Positions 22,514 to 34,270 of a stretch of 64,000 nucleotides of DNA are shown here, in pieces. Source of the DNA: Gnetum montanum (taxonomy: Eukaryota; Streptophyta; Gnetopsida; Gnetales; Gnetaceae); NCBI GenBank assembly GCA_015680685.1, contig MNCI01026525.1, positions 173,078 to 237,077 of the forward strand, given 5' to 3'. The notes beneath the pieces were generated by a model that searched no databases, was not told the origin of the DNA, and saw nothing but the letters and a program-made list of their open reading frames with translations. Positions within the stretch are counted from its first letter, which is position 1; the number at the start of each line of letters is the position of its first letter. Both the position numbers and the translations under genes were made by a program.

Positions 22514-22871
22514 CCCATCAACACTATATGTGTTTAGGATGTGTTTGGAAAGTGGAAACGAGAACTTATATTAGGCTAGCTAAGTAGTAGATGAATTAGA
22601 TCGTAAATTACTCTACCCTTCATTCTTATTGTAGGTGATTAAACTTACAAAACATAAAATGATAAAAATCATATACCTCAATTACACTTAAACCATATCC
22701 TCAAGCTTCACAAGTGTATTTTGGAAGAGAACAAATGTTCTCAATGCTCATATCATTTCCTAGAAGAGCTAATGCAGTGGAGAACTATAGGTCCACGAAA
22801 TTCAACTAGATCACACATAAACACCTTAGTGATTTCTATGGTTGGGCATAGGGGTACCTTGCTTCTCATCA
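22514..22871 (+). repeat. Right part of the interrupted gypsy 3' LTR
   Basis: After the nested element the sequence continues GTGTTTAGGATGTGTTTGG and runs through the family's U5 end to GGGGTACCTTGCTTCTCATCA. It aligns with the distal part of the LTR at 60,489-61,400. Together with 16,719-17,250 it makes an LTR of about 890 bp. Confidence 0.8.
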
Positions 22872-23726
22872 ATGCGGAAGGCACCTCTTATGTTCCCAAA
22901 AAACCTCAAGAGAGCCCAATGGTTGTGTGCTGAGGTGATTGGGATAGCCAAGGCTAGTTTAAAACGGCTAGCAATGGAAGCACCACTAGCAGTAGAGCCA
23001 CCCTCCAAGTAAAGGATTGTATTCAAGATCCCATGCTTAGATCAGGTAGTTGCAAGTACACTCTAATTATGTTTTTGGCTATGTTATGTCCTATGGCTAT
23101 ACTTTCTAACTTGACTAATGGCTTATGGCTACAAGTCAATAGTGGAACGTAGCAGCCCAAGTTGTCACTATGGAGGAAGAGCAACAGCAAGTAGAGGAGA
23201 CACATAGACATGTAGAGGAGAAGGAAAAAAGATGTATAAATATCATGATAGAGGAAGAGTAAAGGTATCTAGAGGAGGCACTATTATAACAAGATATGGA
23301 GCATCTTAATTCCTTATTCAGTAAGCCACGTCCTAGGGAGCCTCTAATCAAAATCCCTAATGATGATGATGATGAGGATAAGGATGTTAGTGCAAGTATT
23401 CCTATTCTTTATTCATTATTGGCTATAGTTTTACATTTTATTTCTTAGTTCTTACTTATCCAAGGATTGTTATGTTTATCATAGTTCTTGAGCCACTAGT
23501 AGAGGCTTCTACATTCACGTTTTGAATTAAACCATGGGTAGAGGGTCCAAACAAGATAGAATTCGTGCACAAGATGGAATTGACTAGTTGCAATAAGTTA
23601 CACCCAATATTGGCAAGGATAATGTTTTTCTATGCATTAGTTATTTTTCTAGTTGCTATATTTTACACTATGGCTACCTTAGATTGTATATCATGTTTGT
23701 GGTTATATTTTGGTTAATTTTTCAAT
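22872..23726. other. Repeat-derived DNA, no supported gene
   Basis: A glutamate-rich open stretch near 23,170-23,350 (MEEEQQQVEE and, later, DDDDEDK) is interrupted by stops. It resembles low-complexity parts of retroelement gag proteins, but I cannot name it. Confidence 0.35.
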
Positions 23727-24552
23727 GCCACAAATTACATGGGATTCAATCCAAGACATGGAGTTCGAATCTTTGTCTAAGCTTCCTCTTAACACCCCAC
23801 ATGTCCCCCTGAAGTTGTACAAAACTACCATTGATCTAGTGGTTTCATGAGCAAAAGCTTCATGGGAGATCCATAGGTCCATTGAATTCCTATGGGAACA
23901 AGTTGTGGGCTTAATGAACGGAACAAGATGCAAGTTGAGAGGATCTAGGATCTTTAGGAATGTAAGGCCATTTTGGAGGCCCAAGTGGATAACTGAAGAG
24001 ATTTTTAGATGAAAGAGATCACGTGGGCCCACTATTGATGCATCATCCATAATAATGTTGCCCCCTCCTGAGAGTTTCATGAGTAGTAGATGTAGATGGA
24101 CTTGGTCTCCCAAAAGGCATAGGATTGGAAGGATTATAGTGCTTGGATCCTAGAGTAGGATAAGACAAAAGGATCACAAGGGAAATTATAAGGTTGATTG
24201 GGAGGCATATCTAAAGTGGATAAAGAGGGAGATAACTAAAAGATAGAAGAGAGATCTATTTATCTAGGGCATTCAGGCTAAAAGTGTTTTTAACCTCTTT
24301 AAAAGCACTCTAACTATGTTTAATTCTCATACTCCATAGATTACTACAGCTACAGATGAGGTCTCTATATCTCCAATCTCATGGGAGCTACCATCATCAA
24401 TGAGTGTAGAGAAAACAAACATCTTCATAGGCATAAATTTTGGGGACATTAACTAGGCAAATATGATAGAAGACCATATTCTCCAATGTTTAGAGATTGG
24501 CCTTCACCATCTTCCCCAAGAATTTGTAAAGCTAGATTTTCCACAAGTTTGA
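23727..24552 (+). pseudogene. Degenerate reading frame, unidentified
   Basis: Reading the plus strand from about 23,727 gives a long protein-like frame (WDSIQDMEFESLSKLPLN, then LMNGTRCKLRGSRIFR and YKVDWEAYLKWIK) broken by roughly six stops, mostly TAG or TGA. The even composition and length suggest a decayed coding region of about 270 codons, most likely from a retroelement, but no domain is recognised. On the minus strand the same stretch is open for 136 codons, probably by chance. Confidence 0.3.
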
Positions 24553-25084
24553 TGACATTTTATGTTTTACATTTTAAGTTTTAGTCTCACATGGTTTATG
24601 CCATGGTTTTGGTTATGCTGGTTATTGATTGGTTGTGTGTTGTTATGTCACAAGCACCATATTATGTTGGTAGTCCTAGTAATACAAGAAATGATGATGA
24701 TGATGATGCACCACCTCCTACTCCTTTGGATGCCGCTTGGCACCACCTACTGCATGATGTGATAGACTTTGATGATTTTTGGTTTGGTTTATTTTATGTT
24801 GGATGTGGTATGGCCTATGTTGGCCAATACTTGAGTTGTAGACATTTTAACATTTACGGTTTATGGTTTTGACATTCATGTCACATAGTGTGGTCATGGC
24901 TATATTAATTTATTTTAAGATATTTTAAATTTTAAGTTTTGATTTTTGTTTTGGCTATATATGTTGTTGATTACCTTACAGCTTCAAGGTTATAAAGTTA
25001 TAAATGTTGAAAATAACTATGTGTAGAATTGCAATGTTGGCTATGTTAAAAATAGTTCAACTATAAGATTATGAGTGACCATAG
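24553..25084. other. Low-complexity DNA, no supported gene
   Basis: T-rich sequence with repeated TGGTTATG and GGCTAT words, and a short ATG/GAT microsatellite near 24,690. No gene is visible. Confidence 0.4.
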
Positions 25085-25300
25085 TATAAGGATTTCTTGA
25101 TAGTTTTAAGCCATGGTAGGCCACACATTTACCACCAATTTAAGGCCATGATGGGTTGTGATGCTAGAGTCTTAGTGGATTATGACATTGGTTTAAGGCC
25201 TCGGCAAGCCATGATGCTAGTTTAAGGCCTCGAGAAGCAGTGATGATAGTTTAAGGCCTCAACAAGCCATAGGTTCACCAGTTTTGGGCCATGGTGGCCT
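25085..25300. repeat. 29-bp minisatellite (GTTTAAGGCCTC type)
   Basis: Units start at 25,191, 25,220 and 25,249, so the period is exactly 29 bp. Each has GTTTAAGGCCTC followed by AAGCCATGATG-like sequence. More degenerate units precede them from about 25,085. A related array is at 48,600-48,860, in the same position relative to a second gag-protease element. Confidence 0.8.
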
Positions 25301-25859
25301 TTTTATAAAAGTAAACTTATTTTTTCGGTGATTTTTTGTTTAAAAATTTTTATGGATTTTTTTCGTTTTGAAAATTTTATAAGGTTTTTAATGTTTACAA
25401 CATACATAAAAGGAAAGGGAAAGAAAGGATGTAATAAATAAGTAAGAATGCAAATGGAAGTATAAACATAGGATAATGGAAGTAGAAACATAGGATACAT
25501 GCATAAAAGAGTAAAATAAAGTACATAAAAAGGCATAACAAGTTAACAAAGAAACATTAGGCTACATGGCTATTGGTTATATGGTTATAAGAGCATGGGG
25601 TGGAAGGGTTAGGGTGTATTTCACTTATGAAAACTCTTTCTAATTTTTAAAAGATTAAAAAATGTATAAGGGCTATTCTATACAAGTTTGTATTCACTGT
25701 CACCTTCACTGATGATGTTAAATGAAGTTCATTCCATAATGCATCCCATTGCCCATTGTTGATATTTTTGGCTTTCTACTCTTTCTTGGATTATTTGATT
25801 CCATGGCTAGGAGCTTCTTCTTGAAGCTTCACTTTGGACCACTTCTCTAGATCCATGTT

Positions 25860-26290
25860 GGTAATAACTAGGGGTACTATGTTATCATCATGAATGATGA
25901 TTGCACCTTCCTCATAAGGAAGGTGAATCTCTTGGTGGATGGGTGAGGAAATGGCTCATAGCTGAGCCAACCATGATCTTCCTAGGATAAGGTTAAATCT
26001 TGGTGTCTTCTCCACCACTAAGAAATCCACAGTTATGGGGAATTTCTTCCCTACCACAAAATCCAAGGAGATATAACTCTTGACAATAATCCTTGATCTA
26101 GTGAAAGACTTGAGAGTGGCTATTGATGTGTGTTGTATCTCCTACATGAAGCCTAATCATTTAACAATGGTGCATGGGATAGCATTTTTTGTAGCCTCAT
26201 CATCTATATGCACCTAATGCACCTTAAATTGTCCTACATGTATGGTTATGAATAGGTGACCCCTACTTACCTTGCTATTTTGGGAAATAG
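25860..26290 (-). pseudogene. Gypsy aspartic protease, element A
   Basis: The minus strand reads VHIDDEATKNAIP (about 26,215-26,180), ATLKSFTRSRIIVK, then PRFNLILGRSWLAQL (about 26,005-25,960). This is the flow of a gypsy protease, with the closing ILGR-W-L motif intact. The active-site triplet appears as D-D-E where D-S/D-G is expected, so it is probably inactive. A few stops interrupt the frame. The same domain in element B is at 49,510-49,990. Confidence 0.75.
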
Positions 26291-27199
26291 CCTTGATTTC
26301 ACTATTGCAAAATACTAGGATGTTGACTTCTCCTTCCTTGGTAAGGGAGGAACCATCACTACATGGACATATTCCTCATTAGCAAGGATATCCTCACTAA
26401 TGAGGATGGAGGTTAGCATCTTGACTAATGCCTCATCATGCGTGGCAAAAGTCATGACCAAGTCATATAAGTTCAAAATTGTATTTTTTTGCTTGAGGCA
26501 CTATTTGACTTAATCCATGACATTGAGAAAGTTTTTGTCATTAGTAGTAGGCTTGTCATCCTAGTTGTGCTTCAATTCCTACATGCACTCAAAAATATGA
26601 ACTTTGACCTTAGGTTGTTGTTTTTGGGGCTTCTCCTCATTCTTCTAGCTTTGAGTTTTGGTATCCTCCTTGGGTTTTTTAGTTGAAGTGGGTTGGGTAG
26701 AGGAGGTCATGGGTATAGCTGATATGGGAGTGGACTTCGACAAGCCCAATTCCTTTTATGTCTTAGTCTACTAATCACCCTTGTGGTTATGCCTTTTCTT
26801 ATGCTTCTTCCTCTACTTGGTTGAAGCCTTTTGGTTATTAGTTGTGAGTTGTGCGGAAAATGTTATAGCATTGGCCACCATAGGACATTGTTGGATTGTT
26901 AGGTTAGTTGGTTGGGTTATGGTTGGCTGGCATACCCTGATGATAAAAGGTTTCCTTGGAGGCACTTAGGATGGCCCTCTCATGAAAAAAGGGGATCTTG
27001 AGCTGGTGGAAGCTAAAGAAGGCCTTTCATCATAATGAGGTATTTGGATCAGAAATGGTTCTCTTACAAGTCTTCAATTGTCATCTATGTTGAATGTTGA
27101 AATAACATAAGGGCTGTTATTAGCATTCAGTGGGTCCTTGTACACTTACATCAACTGATTTTGTAGTTAGACTGAATTGGAAGCATCTAGGACCAACTA

Positions 27200-28330
27200 T
27201 CTCCTATCTATCATTTTCTATAAATATCCTTTAATGCAAGGAAGAATTCTATGTTGTGGCTAGATAGTTAGTGATAGTGGTAAAAGTGTCCTAGTTTAAA
27301 GTATGTAGGCAATTGAGGATCATCCTTTGTTGCTTGAGTGGGATCTTTGGCTATTTCACATAGTTGCTCATGCTTCTTTTGAGCAACCATAGTCATTTAT
27401 TATATTGTATGCATCCACTCTTTAATATTTGATCTAGAAATTTTTATGGCTTCAAAGGTAAGGTACTGTACTTGATTTAGTATTTCTACACAAAATTTTG
27501 GCCTTTATACAGTTGATGTGATGACCTTAGAGGTTGAAGGCTGCTTGTCATGATTATTATTAGTAGGGGCCTTGGAAGGATTGGTCCTTGGCCCCAGGTC
27601 AGTGGTCTTGGCCTCTTTGGTCATTGATGCTATGGCCACATTTTTGTATTTACTCTTCTCCTTCTACCTCTGCATATGTTGATATTTTTATGCTATGTAG
27701 ACCAGGTCATGACTAGCCTTTGCAACATCTTTTATATTCTTGGTTTAGGAGAATGCTTGGCTGAGGGACTTCAAGTCAAGATAGTAAAGCTTGGACTTGA
27801 TAAAGTCTTTAACCACCCCCTTAAATATAGCCAAAAGTTATGTTTCAGGTATAGGCTATGGTATTTCATTTAGTAAACCATGCTATTGTTGGATGAACTT
27901 TTGTAGAGGTTCTAGGGGTCCCTGCTTGGCCATCATCAATTGATCAAGCATGGTTTCAGGATTTGAATTATATTTGAAGTAGTTAACAAACTAGGTTATC
28001 AAGTCCTCAAGAAAGGATTAGGATCCTCTAGGTAAGGTGCAGTACCAATCAAGTGCTTTCCTAGTCAAGGACATAGAAAACTCCTCATGATAGTATGAGG
28101 CCATAACTACAATAATAAGCACTCGAATCAAAAGGTTATAAGGTGAGCATTGGGATCATCTTCTCTATTATACATGTTGAATTGGGGAATAGGAAAACTA
28201 GAAGGAAGTGTCAAGGATGGGATCACAAGATTAATGGGATCATCTTAGTAAAAATCCATGATCTTGATACTTTGAAAAGTAGAGGCTTTGAGCCTCTTCA
28301 AATCCTCCCGTAGGTTCTAAATCATCTAGA
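27200..28330 (-). pseudogene. Gag protein, element A
   Basis: The minus strand reads FPIPQFNMYNREDDPNAHL (about 28,200), EDLITWFVNYFKYNSNPET and PLEPLQKFIQQ (about 28,000-27,900), then IFKGVVKDFIKSKLYYL and VAKASHDLVYIA. This is the usual LTR-retrotransposon gag core: a tryptophan near the middle, an aromatic F-x-x-x-F pattern and a basic tail. Element B (51,120-51,800) is clearly homologous. In-frame TAG and TGA codons interrupt it. Confidence 0.75.
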
Positions 28331-29650
28331 AGGCCTAATCCAAGCCATCTGGTGCCCCTATTGGATATGGGGCTTCCATACATGGTTGTGTTATTTGTTG
28401 TGAGGCTTGTGGCCTCACTATTAGTTATAGGATAGAAGGGAGTGGTTGTGTCATGATTGTAGTTTGTGGACAAAACAAGGAGAAAGATGTTTGTGCTAGT
28501 ATTTAAGGCATAAATGGGATAAAGGGGGTATGTCATCCTTGGATTTATTAAGGCCACAAGGTAGGCCCCACATTGCTAGTCAATGGGTTAGCAATAGTAG
28601 ACACTATCATTATTGATCATATTAACATAGGTTGGGTAGCAAGTGGCATGGAGAAATGGAAGGTGGTTGGGTGCAACATTGATTATGCTTGGTGTGTGAC
28701 AATGATTGGCATAGGATCAACTATTGTAGGATATGAGGAAGTAGAAGATTATGGCACTAGGCCCATAGAAAACTGAAATGTGTCAGAGGAAGGAACTGTG
28801 GCCTTGGGGAATGTTTGTTCGAACTACCCTCCTAGAATGTTTTTAGGCTAAGATTCTACCTTGAATTCATCTCTCTCTTCCTATTATTCCTTTGAGCTAT
28901 GCTTATCATCCTCCTCCTCAATCTCAATTAATTGAGCTAGGATGCTAGCATAGATATTCTTGAGGGGTATTTAGTCATTTGGAGAAGGAATATACTCTTT
29001 GCCATTGTGATAAATGAGTTTGAACTCACTTTTAGCTTCTACTTTTAGACATGGAATTAACATGTCAATCTACATTTTGGCACAAATGTAGTTGTAACAA
29101 TCTTCATTTATGATCAAAAAGTTAGGAATTTTTCCCCTAACCCTCAAAGATTACCTACACTTGATGATAGCAAGTTCTTTGGGATCATAGACCCTAATGA
29201 CTTGCTAGCTAGACCCTTCGTCAATGAAGGTGAAAGGAAACTTTGTTGATTGTAAGGCATGACTATTTTTTTTTTTGAAAATGGCTTGAGATTGGCTATT
29301 AAAGATAAAAATAGATGCAAATCCCAAGTGAAATTCAAAAATGGTCAAAAGAAGAAGAAATGGTTAAAATGGAGCACTTACTATAAATAGCAAATGGGGG
29401 TATACCTATTTACCAAAAATAAAAAGATGAAAAGGTGGTAGCAAACTTCACCTTGGCTTCCTAACTATCATGCCCTCAGATGCCCATGTTGGCTTCCTAC
29501 CCATCATGTCCTTGGATGTGGTACAGGGGAAAAGAGGGGTGAGGTGAAGGGATCTCACACCTTTCAAAACCAATGTTGGAGAAAGGAGGGAAAGTTTGAT
29601 AGTCAAAATAAGAACTTGAAACTTTCTCAAAATGGTTCTGGCAAGCTACC
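28331..29650 (-). other. 5' part of element A, no clear domain
   Basis: Translation of the minus strand gives fragments such as TKGLASKSLGSMIPKNLL with stops. This may be the start of gag or leader DNA. No primer-binding site could be identified. Confidence 0.35.
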
Positions 29651-30726
29651 TATTGATGCTAACACTTCCCATGCTCTCATGGGGCCATGATTATCAATGT
29701 CTCTATTTCTCTCTCTCAATAAGCACTATAAAAATAATGCAAGGGATGGTGACAGTGAACGTTACTATCAAAGATTGCTAAATTAGGACTTTCAAATCTT
29801 TCACCAATCTCAATCAATAATAACATTCATGGAAATAGTTACCATAGGAACATGGTGGGGACTTAAATTGGAGATCATGGGCTACAGTAATTTCTTGGTG
29901 GTTACAATGGCTATTCATGGTGGTAGTTACCATAGGAACTTGGTAGGTGGTTTTGGTAGAACGTGGGTGCCATTATGAGATGGTCATACTAGCTATAAAT
30001 AGAGGTAGATGCAAATCAGTCCTAAAAGGGGGGTCTTGCTATTAGTCTTGAGGGGGTGGCTTCATCTTTAAAGGTAGTGGTTTCCTCCTTTCTTTTCTTA
30101 TAGTTTATAGGCTTCTGGCTGATCTTCAAGGAGGGTTTGAGGTAGGAGCCAGTGGCTCAAAATTGGATCCTTGGGGTCTCCGTAGCAACATAGGAGGGTT
30201 CTTTCTCTCTTTTTCTTTTGTCTATGATAGTGCAGCCCACGCATAGGACGTGAGACATATGATTTTCTTTGGGCCAGTAGCTTATTGCGGTAGTGCAGAT
30301 ATGGGTGGATGAACTTTCTTTCTACGATGGTGCATAAAAATTGGTAGATGGTGGTAGGCTTTGAGTGACTGTGGTTGCCACTTTGTGTAGACTATAGTAG
30401 GTAGTCTCTCTTTTTCTCTTTTCTCCTCCTCCTCACTCCCTCTTCCTCTCTATGGCGATAGTGTTCCAGGTAGTGCATGTGGCTGGCGGAACAGCAAGAC
30501 CAAGGAAAATTTATTTCTTTAATTACTCATTGTATTTTCAATAATTATTTAATTTAAATTCTATGTTTTCTTTTTTTAATTTATTATTTACAAAAGGCTA
30601 CATAAACCTTTCCAGTTGAGACTATTCCCAAGTTTCCGTATCTATATGGGAGGCACCCTAGGAAATAGTCTCCTAAAATGATTTTTCTTTCCCATTGTTG
30701 GTGTGACCAAAATTTATGCATCAACA
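29651..30726 (+). repeat. 5' LTR of the CTACC element (1,076 bp)
   Basis: It runs from TATTGATGCTAACAC to TTTATGCATCAACA. A TATA-like CTATAAATAGAGG lies near 29,992 and CT-rich stretches (CTCTCTTTTTC) near 30,200 and 30,400. Downstream, TGGTGCTAAAAGGAGGG starts six bases after the LTR end and may be the primer site. I could not match it to a tRNA. Confidence 0.9.
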
Positions 30727-31516
30727 CCTTTTTGGTGCTAAAAGGAGGGCCTTCCTTTTGCCTTCTGTTTATCAAATTTATTTTTTTTGCTATTTTTCTA
30801 GCCATTGCTATACCATTTTCTAAAATATCTATTTTTCTGTCCCTTTCTAGTCCCTATTCTATGTTTATTTCTCAAAAATTTCATTTTCCTTGTTTCAAAC
30901 TTGTTTTATTTAAAATTTTTGTTTTCAGTCATTGCCCTAAAAAAAATTTTAAAGAATTTTTGAGCCCTTTATTTCCTATTCTCAAAGTTCATTTCTTAAA
31001 AAATTTTGGGTCTAATCACCCACTTTTCTTTAATCCCTTTTTTTCAAAAATAAAAAAATAAAAAATAAAAACAACCTCTGTTTTCAATCCTATTTTCGAA
31101 TTTGTATTTGGGTGGTCCTTACCTTAGTCCTAGGATAGGTAATGTGGTTTTATTTAATTATGTAATTTTAAATTTCTTTTTCTAAAGTCTTACATTTTAC
31201 TATTTCCTTTTTTAATTTTATAAGTATTGCAGTTTTATGCATTTATTTTTCTTTTCAAAGAAATGTATGTCCTTTATTCTCCAAAAAAAATATAGCACAT
31301 TTTAGTGTTTTTTTTTTACCAAAAAAAATTATCATTTCAATATTTTCTTTTCTTTTACACAATTTTATAGTTTTATTCTAATAATTATATTTTGTAGTTT
31401 TTTTTATGAGTAAACTCCCCTCTACTTGTAACTGACCAATTACCTGTCTCTTCGCATTAAGGAAACAACAAGCCTCATGTTTTCCAAGTTTTATCCCTAG
31501 GAAAATTCAGACTAGG

Positions 31517-32890
31517 ATGGCAACTAATCAACCTCCAACTCTCTTAGTTAGCAACCCTTTCAACTTCACTAATTATCATGATATCCCAAAAATCACTTCA
31601 AAATATAAATTTTTTTTTCAATCCCACAAATACTACTAGTGATGCCTACCAACATATACAATGTTTTGAAACCTTACTAGGAATCCTCAACATTGTCTAA
31701 AATGATGTGGCATGTAGGGTATTTGTGACAACTTCAGAACCAAAGCAACCCAATGGTTTTTGATGCTCCCTAATGCCTCCATTAACTCTTGGCAAAAGTT
31801 CAAAAATAAGTTTTTGACTCATTTTAACAAATTTACAACCCTTTCCATAACATCTAGTAATTTCACCAACTTAAGAAAGCTACATGGGGAAAATGTTAGG
31901 GATTATAATTTTAGATTTGTTCATAAGCTTGGCTATGTGCCAAGTGAGATGTGTCCACAACCCGATGGCATCTTCAACTTTTACCTCTCTACCATCAACC
32001 CATACTTTACCTATGCCAACAAATTGGATCCTAACATAACAAAAATATAGGGAGCAATGGCTAAAGCTATGGAGCTAGAATAAATTACCTTTATGAACAG
32101 CATTCAAACCCAGTTTGGAATGGTGAGCATTAGTAATGCTATGCAACATAGTCCTCTACCTCTACCAACTTTCCCAATGACCAACACTATGTTGCAAACT
32201 CCCATTCCCCTTCAAATAACTCAACCTAGGAACAATTGCTTTCAAGGTCCCATATCTTTTCCATTCCTACCATCTAACATTGGTTTGAATGAGGATCAAT
32301 CGAAGGCCTTAATTTAGTCTATCATAAACCCAAATAAGGTATCGAATCATGTTGAATCCATGACTCAAGCTCAAGATCAAATGACCCAAATATTAACGTC
32401 ACTTCAAAAACTTTTCAATGAAGTAGTTGAATTAAAGAGAAATAACAACAAGGGTCCTATACAACTAGAAAATCCTAGTTCATCAATCAATGACAATTAC
32501 TGTCACCTCCATAACACTAGGAAACATACTGACAGGACTTCTCCTCACTTCTTGGCATTATATGGTGATCACACCCAAAGTCAACAAAATGGAAAACCTC
32601 CTATTATGGTCCTTAATGTACCTTGTGAAATAAAAAATGAAGAGCTTTACTAATTAGAGTAAGTTATGATAAACAACCCCAACCCACATAATGATCACTA
32701 CCATAGACTTAGTGACATCATAAACAACACACAACAACAAACTATGAATGACCCTTACACTCCTCTAAATAGAAGAGCTCCTAGTCAAAATAACACAAAT
32801 ACTCAAACTCGGTCATCTCAAACAAATACTCCACAACGATCAAACCCACCTTCTATACTTAGAAGAACTCCACCTCAACAATAAGCTAAA
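31517..32890 (+). pseudogene. Gag of the CTACC element
   Basis: A start at 31,517 gives MATNQPPTLLVSNPFNF, then stops intervene. From 31,760 the core reads ASINSWQKFKNKFLTHFNKF, LRKLHGENVRDYNFRFVHKL and NKLDPNITK, typical of gypsy gag with the W-x-x-L/F-K-x-x-F pattern. Asparagine, threonine and glutamine rich sequence follows (32,660-32,885), with no zinc knuckle seen. Single stops separate four open stretches. Confidence 0.75.
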
Positions 32891-33079
32891 GATGAACATA
32901 AGACTTATGATCTAGTTGAGGATTTGAAAAAATCCAAAGCTAACATTTCAATGTATGACCTATTATGTTTTGATGAAATGAAAGTGGTTCAAGAGATAGT
33001 TCATAGACCTAAAACCAATAAAGGAAAGTTCCCAACCCCTGAAAGGCAAGTTCACTTCACTAAAATTCCTAACACATGA

Positions 33080-33740
33080 TTAGTACAAAATGTAAACAAT
33101 TTCATGATGAGAAAGAATGAGCAACCTTCTTTCATAACAACTCTAATTATTTTAGGAAAAAATGTACACAATTGTTTAATGGATTCTAGAGTAACTATTA
33201 GTGTCATGCCACTTGAGGTATGTAAGACCTTAGAAGCACAAATGACACCAAAAATGAAAAATTTGATTCAACTTGATGGGTCTAACATACCTAAGTAGGA
33301 TCATTAAAAGAAGTAAAAGTGCAACTTAAACAATACCCTACATTCACATGTTACATAGATATCATAGTAATTGACATGTTACCTACCTATTGGGTGCTCC
33401 TACCTAGGACTTTTGGAGCCAAGTTTGGGGGCTTCTTTAGGTAATATTTTTTAGAGCTATTAATCGCTATCAAAGGAAAATTTAAATACATGACTATATC
33501 TCGAGAACCCTTATACAAACAAGTAGTTACAGCCTTGGATCAACAAAATCAATCTTTGAAAGATCAAAACACTAATCTTTGTGTTGGGGTTATTAAGGTT
33601 GAGTGCAAAGAACATGTTGTAAATGACTATGTGAGTGGAACTACAAAAAATCATGTCTCTCATGTAGATCCCATCCAATCCTATCAAAGTTCTAGAGAAG
33701 GTGAAGAAATCTATGGAGACACCTTGCCTTATCAATAACA
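33080..33740 (+). pseudogene. Aspartic protease of the CTACC element
   Basis: The frame from 33,104 reads LGKNVHNCLMDSRVTISVMP. The active-site triplet is D-S-R where D-S-G is expected, which should abolish activity. After a frameshift near 33,298 the strings LPTYWVLLPRTFGAKFGGFF and SREPLYKQVV continue the domain to about 33,540. The family identity is secure from these motifs. Confidence 0.8.
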
Positions 33741-34270
33741 CAATATATTTTGTCTAAGTAATCCACCACCTTTAGCGGAAGATAAAGATATAAATAAGAC
33801 CCTACCTCTTAAAATAGTTGAAGATGTGCTAAATTTTAACACATCCATGGAACATTCTACTAGAAAGGCTATATCCAATGATTAACCAAGACCTAGACCT
33901 ATCATTGAAACTTATATCAAAGAAAAAATTTATAGAAAAAAATCAAGCAAGTTAAGACTAGGTCTTTATTTTCATAATTTTAAGCATCGACAAATTGTTA
34001 AACAATGTCTTGACAGGAAGTACATTGGTGAAGTCTTTAAGATAGGAGACCTAGTCTTGGGAGAAAGGTAGAACATTTGACCAAGAAAATCTTCAAGGTA
34101 AGTTCTCTCCTATGTGGTAAAGCCCATTCTGAATTAAATACGTCATTGGCTCGAATGTGTACAAGGTTACTAATGTGCAAGAACATAGGTTACCTCAAAA
34201 TTTTAATGCATTTCATTTGAAGCATTTTTACTCAGGTGCCCCACATGGACACTTGGTAGATTCTTAGTTG
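33741..34270 (+). pseudogene. Integrase C-terminal remnant joined to protease
   Basis: Soon after the protease the plus strand reads KHRQIVKQCLDRKYIGEVFK and IGDLVLGER, then YKVTNVQEHRLPQNF-like and FHLKHF strings (34,000-34,240). This resembles the C-terminal tail of gypsy integrases (GDLVL...FKL...LKHFY). The ~1,000 codons of RT, RNase H and integrase core that should lie in between are missing, so the join at about 33,740-33,960 is an internal deletion. It contains stops. Confidence 0.65.

Larger units (their letters stand above)
7599..22871 (+). mobile_element. Decayed Ty3/gypsy element with a nested insertion in its 3' LTR
   Basis: The parts in order are 5' LTR (7,599-8,456), tRNA-Asp-type primer-binding site, gag, protease, RT, RNase H, integrase, a 2.1 kb 3' non-coding region, and a 3' LTR split into 16,719-17,250 and 22,514-22,871. 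Protease-RT-RNase H-integrase order is diagnostic of Ty3/gypsy. All coding parts carry stops. The two LTRs share their last ~75 bp and general layout but have very different U3 regions, so the element may be a recombinant between subfamilies, or the 5' LTR may come from a separate insertion. I saw no convincing target-site duplication (ACAAT on the left, ATGCG on the right). Confidence 0.7.
25085..29650 (-). mobile_element. Minus-strand gypsy relative A with gag and protease only
   Basis: Reading the minus strand from high to low coordinates, a gag region (28,330-27,200) is followed by a protease (26,290-25,860) and then by the 29-bp minisatellite. No RT, RNase H or integrase motif occurs in the following 3 kb. 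The LTRs were not delimited. A complete plus-strand element sits at 29,651, either inside or beside this element. Confidence 0.6.

Noticed and set aside
25191-25280. Regular 29-bp repeats that could suggest a CRISPR array
   Set aside because: The units are contiguous with no unique spacers, lie beside retroelement genes in a plant-like genome, and diverge like a minisatellite.
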